DNA of 64,000 nucleotides from NCBI RefSeq assembly GCF_024628725.1, contig NZ_CP102409.1, positions 2,823,001 to 2,887,000 of the forward strand. The letters are read 5' to 3'. A model generated the notes under the pieces. The model was given only the letters and a program-made list of their open reading frames with translations. It did not search any database and had not been told where the DNA came from. Source of the DNA: Ruegeria sp. YS9. GTDB lineage: Bacteria; Pseudomonadota; Alphaproteobacteria; Rhodobacterales; Rhodobacteraceae. A program made the translations under genes and the position numbers. This document shows, one piece after another, positions 55,335 through 64,000 of this stretch. Every line of letters begins with the position of its first letter. Position 1 is the stretch's first letter.

Positions 55335-57373
55335 CGCCGCCCTTCGCGCAGCCAACCGCCCAACAGGAAACCTCCTGCCAACAGCAAAACCAGCCAAGGT
55401 GGCAGCAGACCCGCCTGGGTCACATCCCGTGTCTCGTAGGCATCGCGCGGGGTCAGACCGATCCAGCCCCGACCAGCCGCCGGACGCCCGGCGCGCACGT
55501 TGCGGATCGACGGCAATCCATCTTCCAAACGGATCACGCCGCCACGCATGCCGGCCAGAACCGGTTCAAGAACATCCCCCGTTGCAATGGTGCGTTCAAA
55601 CTCCTTCGGCGCGGCGGGACCAAGGCCAATCACGGCTGTATGGTCGCCTTCCTGCAAACGGTAAAGACCAATCTCAGGCCCAAAATATTGCGCTTCGAAC
55701 CGCCCCAGAGAGACCTCTTGCAAAGTGATTTCCAGCGTTTCGCCGTTCGGACGCGTCACAGTCACCGGACCCACATCATCCCCAAGCGTCTGTCGAATGA
55801 TGCGCATGGACTGCCCGTTGGCTTCGGCCCACAGCGCCTCTTCCTCAAGCTCGGGTTCCTTCATCATCCAATGGGCCAGCCTGCGCAAAAGCTCCAGTTG
55901 TGGGCCGCCGCCTTCAAAGCCACGGCTCCACAGCCAGGCGTGGTCCGAAGCCAGCATCGCGACACGCCCTTCGCCCACTCGGTCCAGAACCAGCAGGGGG
56001 CGTTCGTCAATGCCTGTCATCAGAACCTCGCCCGAGCGATGGTTCACATCGATCTGGCGCAACCAGGCCCCCCAATCCTCGGAATCGCCAAGATTTGTTG
56101 TTACCGGATGGCGCTGACCCAAGTCGCTGACCTTCGGAACATAGCGTTCCTCGAAGACACGCGCAGAGGGTTGAGCCGGCAGGATCGGTGCCAGCGGCGA
56201 CCGGAAAATGCTGTCAGCTCCGGCGAAATCGGGACCGGCCGCAATCAGAACGGCGCCGCCATCGTTGATATAACTGGTGACGTTGTCCAGATAGATCGCA
56301 GGCAGGATGCCGCGCCGCTTGTAGCGGTCGAAGATGATCAGATCGAAATCGTTGATCTTTTCCAGAAACAGTTCACGCGTTGGGAAAGCGATGAGTGAAA
56401 GCTCGTCGACGGGCACGCCATCCTGTTTCTCGGGCGGACGCAGGATGGTGAAGTGCACGAGGTCTACGGAACTGTCGGATTTCAGCAGGTTGCGCCATGT
56501 GCGCCCGCCGGGATGCGGCTCACCCGAGACCAGCAGAACGCGCAGGCGATCCCGAACGCCGTTCATCTGGATCAGCGCGGTGTTGTTGCGGTCGGTCAAC
56601 TCACCTTCGGCCTGAGGCACGGAAAACTGGATCACGTTGCGCCCGCCATGCGGCAGGGTGACAGGCAGTTCGACGTCCCGACCGATTGGAATACTCAGCT
56701 GCTGCGGCTCGCCACCATCCACGGAAATCTCCAGCGGCGCTGTCGCGGCACCCGCGGGGGCTGCACCGCTGTCTTCCACGCGCAGGGTCAAAGTCACTGA
56801 TTCTCCGATGATGGCAAAGGCCGGCGCGTTTCGGACGATAAGCCTGCGATCCCAGTCGTCTGCACGCCCGGTTTGCAACAGATGCATCGGCGCCGGCAAT
56901 TCCGGGGCCTGATCGGCATCATGCACGATCCCGTCCGATACCACCAGAATGCCCGCAATGCGCGCGCGCGGTTCTTCGGCCAGGGCTTCATTCAGGGCGG
57001 CCATGACCTGCGTGCCCTCATCCCCGTCACCGTCGCCGACCCGAATGCGGCGCAGTTCCGTATTGTCCCGCGCCTCGATCTCGGCGGCCAGATCTTCGGC
57101 GGCCTGCGCAGTTTGACGGGCCCGGTCCGAAAGTGTCTGGCTGGCGCTTTCATCCTCGATCATCAAAACGATATCCGTCAGCGGCGCGCGGTCCTCGACT
57201 TGATAGACCGGACCGGACAGTGCCGAGATGACAACCAAAGCCGCCAATCCCCGCAGGGCCCAGCCCGACAAGCCGCGCCACAAGGCCAGAGCTACTCCGA
57301 CAGCAGCAATCGCCCCCACAGCAGCCAAAAACGGCCACGGGATCAGCGGGTCGAATATGACGGTTCCGGTCAT
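55331..57373 (-). CDS. Large membrane protein of the MoxR operon (COG5426-like, glutamine amidotransferase-type fold)
   Basis: 680 residues. Two TMs at the N-terminus (PWPFLAAVGAIAAVGVALALW, LRGLAALVVISALSGPVY) are followed by a VWA-like half (DIVLMIEDESASQTLSDRARQ, AGILVVSDGIVHD). A Rossmann-type half comes next (RVLLVSGEPHPGGRTWRNLL, NDFDLIIFDRY, GGAVLIAAG). A last TM lies at the C-terminus (PPWLVLLLAGGFLLGGWL). Function unknown. Last gene of moxR-DUF58-DUF4159-this, with ATGA overlap. Its stop overlaps the convergent pbpC stop. Confidence 0.82.
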   Translation of the reverse strand: MTGTVIFDPLIPWPFLAAVGAIAAVGVALALWRGLSGWALRGLAALVVISALSGPVYQVEDRAPLTDIVLMIEDESASQTLSDRARQTAQAAEDLAAEIEARDNTELRRIRVGDGDGDEGTQVMAALNEALAEEPRARIAGILVVSDGIVHDADQAPELPAPMHLLQTGRADDWDRRLIVRNAPAFAIIGESVTLTLRVEDSGAAPAGAATAPLEISVDGGEPQQLSIPIGRDVELPVTLPHGGRNVIQFSVPQAEGELTDRNNTALIQMNGVRDRLRVLLVSGEPHPGGRTWRNLLKSDSSVDLVHFTILRPPEKQDGVPVDELSLIAFPTRELFLEKINDFDLIIFDRYKRRGILPAIYLDNVTSYINDGGAVLIAAGPDFAGADSIFRSPLAPILPAQPSARVFEERYVPKVSDLGQRHPVTTNLGDSEDWGAWLRQIDVNHRSGEVLMTGIDERPLLVLDRVGEGRVAMLASDHAWLWSRGFEGGGPQLELLRRLAHWMMKEPELEEEALWAEANGQSMRIIRQTLGDDVGPVTVTRPNGETLEITLQEVSLGRFEAQYFGPEIGLYRLQEGDHTAVIGLGPAAPKEFERTIATGDVLEPVLAGMRGGVIRLEDGLPSIRNVRAGRPAAGRGWIGLTPRDAYETRDVTQAGLLPPWLVLLLAGGFLLGGWLREGRR

Positions 57374-60132
57374 TGTCCCAACCTGTCCAAAAGGGCGGGC
57401 ACGTGGACCTGATCGGATTTGTAGTTCCCGGTCAGAACGTGCATCACCAGATTTACGCCAAACCGATTTGCCAGTTCGCGTTGCCGTTCCCCGGCATAGC
57501 CACGACCGACAGGCAACAGGGCCTGCCCGTTGCGATCCACGGCCCAGGCCCCGGCCCAGTCATTGCCGCCGATAACCACCGGCGTCACATTGTCGTTGAG
57601 GTTGCGGAATGGCATCCCCTCGATCTGTTCGGCATCCCCGGGCGCAGCTTCGACCCAAACTTCTGCGCCGGAATAGCGACCCGGAAAATCCTGGAGCAAA
57701 TAGAATGTTCTGGTCAGGACGTGATCGCGGGGTATCGGCTCTAATGCAGGGATATTCAGCGGTCCGGCCAGTTGCTGCAACTTGCGGCCATTCGGGCTGG
57801 ATGCGCCAAAACCGGCGATGTCCGCGTCGCGCGTGTCAAACAGGATCATCCCACCCGAACGCAGATAGGCGTTCAGTTTGATATACGCCTCGGCCGAAGG
57901 TTGCGGCTGGTTCGGTGTTATGGGCCAATAGAGCAGCGGAAAGAATGCCAGTTCGTCTCGTTCCAGATCAACGCCGATGGGGTCCGCCGGTTCGACAGAG
58001 GTGCGAAAGAACAGGGTTTGTGCCAAGCCCCGCAATCCGGCCTCGGCAATGTCGTCCACCTGCGCGTCACCCGTCAGCACATGCGCCAGCACAAGTTCTT
58101 GCGTTGCCGCCAGGGCGAACTCGGTATCTTCGGGCGTCTGCGCCTGTACGTCCGGCACCAGCAGAAAAGCCGCCAGCGCCGCAGCCGTCGTTCGGGCCAG
58201 ACCCAGCCTGCCCGACAAAGCCAGAGAGGCAATTATGTCAACCGTCAGCAAGATCAGTGCGAGGCTGAGCAACAGGCCACCAAGCGGGGTTTCGGTGCTG
58301 ATTTCCTGCCCCTTGATCGGCACATTGGCGGGCCAGGTCACCGGGCGCAGCTCGGTTTCTTCCGAGACCACGTTCAATGCCAGCTTCTGTTTGCCGCTTT
58401 CATAAAGACCCGGACGCAGCTCTGGCCCGATCCGGCCCGAGATCAGCTGAACCCCATCCACACCGGCCAGCGTTCCGGCATCCGACAAGGCCCCAAACCC
58501 GTCCATGATCTGAACCGGTTCCCACGTGGTGCCCTGCAACTGCGCCTCTTGCCGCGACTTGGCTGCCGAAGCCACGGCCAAACGGTCCAGCATCTCGACG
58601 AACAGGCCCGACAAGGGCAGGCTGGACCATTCGGCATCCGCAGTGACGTGAAACAGCACCACCTGCCCAAGTCCCAGTGCCTTGCGCGTCACCAATGGAG
58701 TGCCGTCGGACAGCGAAGCAATCACGCGATCCGCCAAGTTAGGGTCTGGTTGGGCCATGACTTGTGTCGAGACGACCACGTCATCCGGGATAGCCAGGCC
58801 GAAAAAAGGAGAGTTCTCGGGGAATGGAGCCAGCGTCTTGGCTTCGCCCCAGCTCATCGCGCCGCCGACGGATCGCCCACCGCTGCGCAGCCGCGCCGGC
58901 AACAGGGTGTCTTCGGTGTCCCTGCCCAGATCGCTGGCCGCCATGCGCGGACCGGCAAAACGCAGCAGCAGCCCACCCTGTTCGACCCATTCGATCAAAG
59001 CGGCCTTTTCCGGTTCCGACATCTGGGCCACGTCCGACAGGACGATCACATCCGGGTTGGCGGGCAGAACCTCAAGCAGGGCGCCATCCACAAAATCCGC
59101 GGTCGGACTCAGGACCTGTGTCAGGTAATGCAGAGGCGACAACAGCTCCAGCCCTTCACGGTTGAGGGTTCCGGCAATCAGTGCAACCTCGCGCCGACGC
59201 AGACTGTCATCGGTCAGGGTCACGGCCCCGGCGGACCTTTGGCCCTGAATTTCAAACCTCGTGATCCGGGCGCGCAATTCCGACGGCAGTGCCAGATCGG
59301 CCTGCGCCGTGGTTTCGCCGGCTTCAAGGGTCAGCTCAACGGAATGCAGCACCCGGGCCGTGCCCGCCGGATCACGGCCTTGCGCCAATACCGTCACGCG
59401 GTCTTCCAGGCCGGGGCCCGCGCGCTGAACGGTCAATTGGATCAGCCCGTCCTGATAGGCCGCAGGCCGGATCGCAACGGGCCGAGACGCCGCCTGATAG
59501 ACCGTCACATCACCGCGCGCCTGTAGGCTGGACACCAGTTCAGCGTGGTCTGCATAGTCCAGCCGGTCACTGAACCAATGGGTATCAAACCTGCCGTCAA
59601 CGGCGTTCAACGCGGAAATGGTCTGAGCAATCTGATCCGCATTCGGCTGCCAGGGGTTCGGGGTCAGCCCCGGCAAACGCCCGCGCCACGCTTCCGCAGC
59701 CTGAAATACAGGTGTTTCCGGCTCTGTCAGGCGCAAAATCGCAACCGTGCGGCCCGCGCGCCCGGCTTCGGACAGCTGGGTGTCGATTTGGTCAAGTGTC
59801 GCCGGCCAGCGCGCGGCACCGGCCCAACTGGCATCCAGAACCAGCAGCAGCGGCCCGGTTCCGGTTTCATCCCGTGACGGGTTCAGGACCGGCCCTGCCA
59901 GCCCGATGATGATCGCAGCCGCCGCCAGCATCCGCAGCAGCAGCAGCCACCACGGGGTGCGGTCGGATACGCTTTCGTCATCCTTCAGGCCCAGCAGCAG
60001 CGTGACCGCCGGGAACAAGCGGCGGATCGGTGCGGGCGGAACAGCGCGCAGGATCAGCCACAGGATCGGCAGGGTCAGAAGACCCAGCAACACCCAGGGC
60101 GCGGTAAAGCCGATGCCCGCCAGAACCGTCAT
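57370..60132 (-). CDS. BatA-like / DUF4159 membrane protein
   Basis: 920 residues from the ATG at 60132 (ATGA overlap with the DUF58 gene). An N-terminal BatA segment carries two TMs (FTAPWVLLGLLTLPILWLIL, LLRMLAAAAIIIGLAGPVL). A VWA-like region follows without a complete MIDAS motif (VLDASWAGAA). A long beta-rich middle leads to another TM pair near residues 640-680. The C-terminal DUF4159 domain (about 700-915) includes FFPLLYWPIT and GGMILFDTRDAD. Probably a membrane partner of the MoxR chaperone; function unknown. Confidence 0.87.
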   Translation of the reverse strand: MTVLAGIGFTAPWVLLGLLTLPILWLILRAVPPAPIRRLFPAVTLLLGLKDDESVSDRTPWWLLLLRMLAAAAIIIGLAGPVLNPSRDETGTGPLLLVLDASWAGAARWPATLDQIDTQLSEAGRAGRTVAILRLTEPETPVFQAAEAWRGRLPGLTPNPWQPNADQIAQTISALNAVDGRFDTHWFSDRLDYADHAELVSSLQARGDVTVYQAASRPVAIRPAAYQDGLIQLTVQRAGPGLEDRVTVLAQGRDPAGTARVLHSVELTLEAGETTAQADLALPSELRARITRFEIQGQRSAGAVTLTDDSLRRREVALIAGTLNREGLELLSPLHYLTQVLSPTADFVDGALLEVLPANPDVIVLSDVAQMSEPEKAALIEWVEQGGLLLRFAGPRMAASDLGRDTEDTLLPARLRSGGRSVGGAMSWGEAKTLAPFPENSPFFGLAIPDDVVVSTQVMAQPDPNLADRVIASLSDGTPLVTRKALGLGQVVLFHVTADAEWSSLPLSGLFVEMLDRLAVASAAKSRQEAQLQGTTWEPVQIMDGFGALSDAGTLAGVDGVQLISGRIGPELRPGLYESGKQKLALNVVSEETELRPVTWPANVPIKGQEISTETPLGGLLLSLALILLTVDIIASLALSGRLGLARTTAAALAAFLLVPDVQAQTPEDTEFALAATQELVLAHVLTGDAQVDDIAEAGLRGLAQTLFFRTSVEPADPIGVDLERDELAFFPLLYWPITPNQPQPSAEAYIKLNAYLRSGGMILFDTRDADIAGFGASSPNGRKLQQLAGPLNIPALEPIPRDHVLTRTFYLLQDFPGRYSGAEVWVEAAPGDAEQIEGMPFRNLNDNVTPVVIGGNDWAGAWAVDRNGQALLPVGRGYAGERQRELANRFGVNLVMHVLTGNYKSDQVHVPALLDRLGQ

Positions 60133-61004
60133 CGCGTTCCCCCGTCCAAGGCCCGATAAAGCCACAACAGAGCCGCCTGCGCGCTGTCGCCCGTGTGATG
60201 CAGGCCCAGTTGCCAGCCCGTCGCCCGGCATAACTGCGTCAGCGCGTCCTTGCGGCGTGCGAGGCGTTCCAGATAACGATCCCGCAACTCAGCAGCCTTG
60301 AGCGTTTCGTGTCGGACGGACCCTCCGACGCTTTCGAAGATGGTGCGCCCGCGATAGGGAAACGACTCCTCACCCGGATCCAGCACTTGCAGAACCACGC
60401 CGCGCACGCCACGGTCGGCGGCTTTGGTCAGGGCCAGTTCAACCTCATCCATGGGGCCCAGAAAATCAGAGATGAACACGGCGCGGGCATGAGGGATCAT
60501 GGCGCGGTGTTCGGGCGGGGCGTAATCCGCTTGATCATCCTCGGACCAGGCCTGCGCCAGCCGGATGATCTGCGCATTGCCGCGCCGGGGCGGCAAGGTG
60601 GTGCCGGTCAGGCCGACACGTTCACCACCGCGCACCAGAAGGATGGATGTCGCCAGCCCCAACAGCCGGGCGCGATCCGCTTTGGTCGGCAGGGTCTTGT
60701 CGGATGCAAACCGCATTGAAGCCCCCTGATCGACCCACAGCATCACGGATTGCGCGATCTGCCATTCCCGCTCACGTACAAACTGCTGATCCCCCCGCGC
60801 CGAGCGGCGGTGATCGATCATGCGACGGCTGTCGCCGATCTGGGCCGGACGGTATTGCCAGAAATCATCCCCCATGCCGGACCGCCGTCGACCGTGGTCG
60901 CCCAGCAGAACGGTACCTGCCAAATGCTCGGCCCGCGCCAACAGGGGCGGCAGCCGTGATGCCTCGGCTTCGGATCTTTCGCGAAGGGTCAGCGCGGCAT
61001 TCAC
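60129..61004 (-). CDS. DUF58 domain protein
   Basis: 291 residues of the MoxR-associated DUF58 family. The signature appears as IGDSRRMIDHRRSARGDQ, where the usual Trp is replaced by His. A degenerate VWA-like half follows (VMLWVDQGASMRF, AVFISDFLGPMDEVE), with VRGVVLQVLDPGEE near the end. No TM. The family is thought to be acted on by the MoxR AAA ATPase. Overlaps its neighbours by 4 nt on each side. Confidence 0.9.
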   Translation of the reverse strand: MNAALTLRERSEAEASRLPPLLARAEHLAGTVLLGDHGRRRSGMGDDFWQYRPAQIGDSRRMIDHRRSARGDQQFVREREWQIAQSVMLWVDQGASMRFASDKTLPTKADRARLLGLATSILLVRGGERVGLTGTTLPPRRGNAQIIRLAQAWSEDDQADYAPPEHRAMIPHARAVFISDFLGPMDEVELALTKAADRGVRGVVLQVLDPGEESFPYRGRTIFESVGGSVRHETLKAAELRDRYLERLARRKDALTQLCRATGWQLGLHHTGDSAQAALLWLYRALDGGTR

Positions 61005-62008
61005 GCCGCGGCCTCGGTCCGGATCAGCCCGACAGCGGTCGAGTCGATCAGATCAGCAAGGCTGTCGCCACGCGCCCGTGCCGCAAAGTTCAGTGCCATC
61101 CGATGGCTGAGCACCGGGCGCGCCATGTCCAGAACATCCTCGGCATTTGGCGCCAGACGTCCCTGCAACATGGCACGCGCCCGCACCGTCATCATCAGCG
61201 CCTGCGCTGCACGAGGGCCCGGGCCCCAGGCCACGGTTTCGGCAACCCGTTCGGACACACCAGATTCTTCGGGGCGGAAGGCCCGCACCAGATCAAGGAT
61301 CAGCTCAACGACGGATTCTCCGACCGGCATCCTACGCAACAGGACCTGCGCGGCCAGCAACTCTTCCTTGCTGAAAATCTGATGCGCTTCCTCTTCTTCA
61401 ACCCCTGTCGTGGCCAGCAGAATATCCCGCTCGGTCTGACGGTCGGGGTATTCGACATCGATCTGTACCAGGAACCGGTCAAGCTGCGCTTCGGGCAGCG
61501 GGTAGGTGCCTTCCTGTTCAATCGGGTTTTGCGTTGCCAGCACGTGGAAGGGCGTACCCAATGAACGATCCTCGCCCGCTACGGTCACTGTACGTTCCTG
61601 CATCGCCTGCAACAGCGCCGACTGAGTCCGCGGACTTGCCCGGTTGATCTCGTCCGCCATCAACAGCTGACAGAAGATCGGGCCGGAAATGAACCGGAAA
61701 TGGCGGCTGCCATCGTCGGCAGTATCCAACACCTCAGAGCCCAGAATATCGGCGGGCATCAGGTCGGGCGTGAACTGAATGCGGTTGCCATGCAGGCCCA
61801 TCACCGTTGACAGGGTCTCGACCAGACGCGTTTTGCCCAGCCCCGGCAGACCGATCAGAAGGGCATGGCCGCCACACAAAAGCGCGGTCAGCGTCAGGTC
61901 AACGACCCTCTCCTGCCCGATGAAGCGGCGGGTGATCGAGGCCTTGGCCTCTTGCAGCTTGTTTTCCAGCGCTTCGATCTCGGCTACGAGGTCGGCAGGT
62001 TCGGTCAT
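61001..62008 (-). CDS. MoxR family AAA ATPase
   Basis: 335 residues from the ATG at 62008 (GGAAGGG upstream). Walker A is GLPGLGKT at 53-60, Walker B and sensor region LLMADEINRASPRTQSALLQAM, and VLATQNPIEQEGTYPLPEAQLDRF is the MoxR hallmark. C-terminal AAA lid helix bundle present. MoxR ATPases act as chaperones that load or remodel VWA-type partners, here presumably the DUF58/BatA-like proteins. First gene of the four-gene leftward operon; divergent from the DUF1285 gene over 52 bp. Confidence 0.95.
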   Translation of the reverse strand: MTEPADLVAEIEALENKLQEAKASITRRFIGQERVVDLTLTALLCGGHALLIGLPGLGKTRLVETLSTVMGLHGNRIQFTPDLMPADILGSEVLDTADDGSRHFRFISGPIFCQLLMADEINRASPRTQSALLQAMQERTVTVAGEDRSLGTPFHVLATQNPIEQEGTYPLPEAQLDRFLVQIDVEYPDRQTERDILLATTGVEEEEAHQIFSKEELLAAQVLLRRMPVGESVVELILDLVRAFRPEESGVSERVAETVAWGPGPRAAQALMMTVRARAMLQGRLAPNAEDVLDMARPVLSHRMALNFAARARGDSLADLIDSTAVGLIRTEAAA

Positions 62009-62060
62009 GACTTTCCCTTCCGTGGAGTAATATGATTGAAGTGTATCGCGCTGAGAGGAA

Positions 62061-62648
62061 ATGGCAAAAGCAATGAGCGGACAAAAACCTGTGAAACCGT
62101 CGCCTGATGGTCTGGCGGCATCGGTCAAGGCGGCCAAAACCAACGGTTTACCGCCCGTTCACCTCTGGAATCCTCCGTTTTGCGGCGATCTGGACATAAA
62201 GATCGCAAAAGATGGCACATGGAGTTATTTAGGCTCACCCATCACCCGTTTCGAGCTTGTGAAGCTTTTTTCCTCAATTCTTAAGAAGGAAGACGGCAAA
62301 TACTACCTCGTCACGCCGGTCGAGAAGGTGGGAATCACTGTCGAAGACGCGCCGTTTGTTGCTGTGGATTTCGACCGGGACGGGGATGGAAAGGACCAGT
62401 CCTTGACCTTCACAACTCATGTTGGCGACAGGGCCGTGGCCGGAGTTGACCATCCGATCCGCATTGTAATCGACCCTGAAACAGACGAACCCTCACCCTA
62501 CATATTGATCCGCGACAACCTCGAAGCCCGCATAGACCGCAAAAGCTTCTACCGCCTCGTCGAGATCGGAACGCATCATGACGGCTGGTTTGGTGTTTGG
62601 TCAGGCGGGCAGTTCTTTGGCCTGATCCCCTCAGCCGACCTGAGCTGA
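62061..62648 (+). CDS. DUF1285 domain protein
   Basis: 195 residues; the ATG at 62061 is very close to GAGAGG, and the ATG at 62073 is an alternative. The DUF1285 pattern is clear: PPVHLWNPPFCGDLDIKIAKDGTW, SPITRFELVKLFSSILKKEDGKYYLVTPVEKVGI and DNLEARIDRKSFYRLVE. The family is conserved in Proteobacteria and lacks an assigned reaction. Divergent from moxR, an arrangement I recall as frequent in alphaproteobacteria. Its 3' end overlaps the convergent DMT gene by 18 nt. Confidence 0.9.
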   Translation: MAKAMSGQKPVKPSPDGLAASVKAAKTNGLPPVHLWNPPFCGDLDIKIAKDGTWSYLGSPITRFELVKLFSSILKKEDGKYYLVTPVEKVGITVEDAPFVAVDFDRDGDGKDQSLTFTTHVGDRAVAGVDHPIRIVIDPETDEPSPYILIRDNLEARIDRKSFYRLVEIGTHHDGWFGVWSGGQFFGLIPSADLS

Positions 62649-63581
62649 CCGGGGCGCGCGATCCTGTGCCAGCACGACAGCCATTGCAACAATGCCCGCA
62701 CCCAGTGCCCGGGTCCAGTTCCACTCGTCCCCCAGCATCAGCATGATCAGCATCACGTAGAACGGGGCAACATTGATGTGAAAAGAGGCCAACGCAACGC
62801 CCAGCTTGCCGACGGAGGTGATGAAAAGGACCTGGCTGAGGCCCATGGAAACAAGCGCATAGATCAACAGCATGCCTGCCTGCTGCACGTCGAATGCAGT
62901 TGCAGGCATCACTTCCAGGCCAAACTGCGCCGATCCGAAAACCAGCAGCGACGCCATGCCCAGCCCTCCGACGAAGGTGATCGTGGTGCGCCCGGTCTGG
63001 CTGAGCTCGGGGAAGTCCCGGGCGGTTGCCATGCTGGCCCAGCAAAACAGCACCGTTGATCCAACCGCACAGGCCGCGCCCAGACCCAACTGTGCCGGGG
63101 CCAAGGCGCTGGTGGCGATCAGCCCGCCGACAACCGACACAAGAACGCCCAGCGCAAAATTCCACTTCAACCGGCGTGTGCCAGCAGCCAATTCAAGCAA
63201 TGTGGCCACCAAGGGCGCACACGAGACGATTAGCGCCACCGTCACCGGGTCGGTCAGCTTTTGCGCCACGATCAAAAGGAACATTCCCGACCCGATCCCA
63301 AGGCCGCCGACGGTCATTGCATGACCCCAGCGGGCCGAAACAACCCGGCGCGGTCCGTCCAGAATCACCCAGACCGGCACCATCACCAACACGGCCAGCG
63401 CCAGTCGCGCGGCCAACAGGGCAACGGGCGGCCATGTTTGCAACAGCACTTCGGCCGCCGGAAATCCGGCCGCCCATGTCAGCATCGAGGCCACGGCCAA
63501 CCCGTTGCCCGACAAAGCAGAATACTGTCCCGCCGGCGCAGAAAGGCCGTTCCCGCGGACGGGGTCTGGGCTCATCGCCAT
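62631..63581 (-). CDS. DMT superfamily (EamA) transporter
   Basis: 316 residues with about ten TMs in two EamA halves. Marks include the AGFPAAEVLLQTWPPVALLAARLALA segment and, in the second half, LLIYALVSMGLSQVLFITSVGKLGVALASFHINVAPFYVMLIMLMLGDEWNW, the usual conserved end loop. Exporters of this type move amino acids or other metabolites; substrate unknown. Start ATG 63581, with the in-frame ATG at 63575 equally possible. Divergent from the hydroxypyruvate isomerase gene. Confidence 0.9.
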   Translation of the reverse strand: MAMSPDPVRGNGLSAPAGQYSALSGNGLAVASMLTWAAGFPAAEVLLQTWPPVALLAARLALAVLVMVPVWVILDGPRRVVSARWGHAMTVGGLGIGSGMFLLIVAQKLTDPVTVALIVSCAPLVATLLELAAGTRRLKWNFALGVLVSVVGGLIATSALAPAQLGLGAACAVGSTVLFCWASMATARDFPELSQTGRTTITFVGGLGMASLLVFGSAQFGLEVMPATAFDVQQAGMLLIYALVSMGLSQVLFITSVGKLGVALASFHINVAPFYVMLIMLMLGDEWNWTRALGAGIVAMAVVLAQDRAPRSAQVG

Positions 63582-63689
63582 CGTTTCAAACCTTCTATTG
63601 GCACGGCGCCGGAAAAATGATTCGCCGCAATGCAGGAAGCGTTTCCGATTTCATCGGGTCGATCTGGTCGAATTTCGACAAACTGTCGT

Positions 63690-63710
63690 TTTCTGTCACT
63701 TTCACAGAAA
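63690..63710. promoter_or_regulatory. Inverted repeat in the hydroxypyruvate isomerase promoter
   Basis: TTTCTGT (63690-63696), spacer CACTTTC, ACAGAAA (63704-63710), 46 nt before the ATG at 63757. A second near-palindrome, GTCGAA-T-TTCGAC, lies at 63667-63679. Candidate operator pair; regulator unknown. Confidence 0.4.
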
Positions 63711-63756
63711 TCAACGCGCGGATAAGGTCGGGCCACCTGAAACCCATGGGCCGCCT

Positions 63757-64000
63757 ATGCCAAAATTCGCCGCGAATATCTCGTTGCTCTTTGCCGAACT
63801 TCCGTATCTCGACCGGTTTCAGGCAGCGGCAGACGCCGGGTTCCGGGCGGTCGAGATCCTGTTTCCGTATGAACTTGCGGCAAAAGAAACCCGGCGGGCC
63901 TTGCTGGCCAACGGGCTCGAACTGGTTCTGATCAACGCGCCTCCGCCGAATTATACCGGTGGCACACCAGGTTATGCCGCCATCCCCGGCGGTGCGTCCC
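63757..64000 (+). CDS. Hydroxypyruvate isomerase family protein (3' end off window)
   Basis: 81 codons are visible before the right edge. The N-terminus KFAANISLLFAELPYLDRF and AADAGFRAVEILFPYE are the start of the Hyi/OtnI TIM-barrel family, and LVLINAPPPNYTGG follows the expected third strand. The enzyme interconverts hydroxypyruvate and tartronate semialdehyde in glyoxylate or sugar-acid metabolism; a related OtnI role is possible. An inverted repeat upstream suggests local regulation. Confidence 0.85.
   Translation, partial: MPKFAANISLLFAELPYLDRFQAAADAGFRAVEILFPYELAAKETRRALLANGLELVLINAPPPNYTGGTPGYAAIPGGAS

Noticed and set aside
57772..59526. 584-codon open frame on the plus strand inside the DUF4159 gene
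   Set aside because: It is antisense to a well-supported membrane protein; GC-rich codon bias keeps the opposite frame open, and the translation has no domain or plausible composition.

Overview
The window is about 64 kb of GC-rich chromosomal DNA from a marine alphaproteobacterium, most likely a Roseobacter-group member of the Rhodobacterales (Ruegeria-like). Pointers are family-level: short Rhodobacter-style flagellar proteins, an alphaproteobacterial SOS box (GTTC-N7-GTTC), a CtrA-type TTAA-N7-TTAG half-box at a flagellar promoter, glycine-betaine, peptide-uptake and pantothenate genes, and a short intergenic repeat that I recall as common in this order. Coding density is high. Most genes overlap by 4 bases (ATGA) or abut, and convergent pairs often share stop codons. 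I saw no tRNA, rRNA, CRISPR, prophage or intact insertion sequence.

Layout. 1-7 kb: an edge-truncated FAD oxidoreductase, a Prx5-type peroxiredoxin, three small exported proteins (two lipoproteins and an EF-hand protein), a leftward phhB/GNAT/GDPD/RidA group, and the mlaA-mlaC lipid-transport pair. 7-15 kb: a divergent flagellar block, fliP-fliN-fliH-fliF leftward and fliL-hypothetical-motE-like-motA-large repeat protein rightward. It is followed by about 590 bp with no credible gene. 15.5-22.9 kb: a lone betB with a BetI-like operator, a small SOS-box gene with an internal duplication, a potassium channel, trhO, NAD salvage genes (pncA, pncB) around a tail-anchored unknown, and a hydrolase-like unknown. 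22.9-30.4 kb: a leftward peptide ABC operon containing a pentameric ligand-gated ion channel and ending in an aldehyde dehydrogenase. 30.5-45.4 kb: panBC, glpK, smpB, idi, a cytochrome c, a P1 peptidase, an SDR, arfB, a candidate micro-ORF RNA, a queuosine-precursor transporter, a phytase-like esterase, mepA, a UMF1 transporter, yggT, recQ and yaaA.

45.4-64 kb is largely envelope surveillance. It holds a hybrid histidine kinase, a 1808-residue alpha-2-macroglobulin with an intact thioester and an N-terminal PAN-like segment, and pbpC (PBP1C). These are met head-on by a four-gene moxR-DUF58-BatA/DUF4159-membrane protein operon. A divergent DUF1285 gene, a DMT exporter and the start of a hydroxypyruvate isomerase close the window.

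Best candidates for undescribed biology: the SOS-box gene with duplicated motif (17.1-17.5 kb), the ion channel inside the peptide/aldehyde operon (22.9-30.4 kb), the micro-ORF with 15 nt of complementarity to the 16S rRNA tail and an internal anti-SD (38.0-38.15 kb), the hydrolase-like orphan (21.7-22.9 kb), and the PAN-tagged macroglobulin locus. Gene families were recognised by reading motifs; no database search was run.
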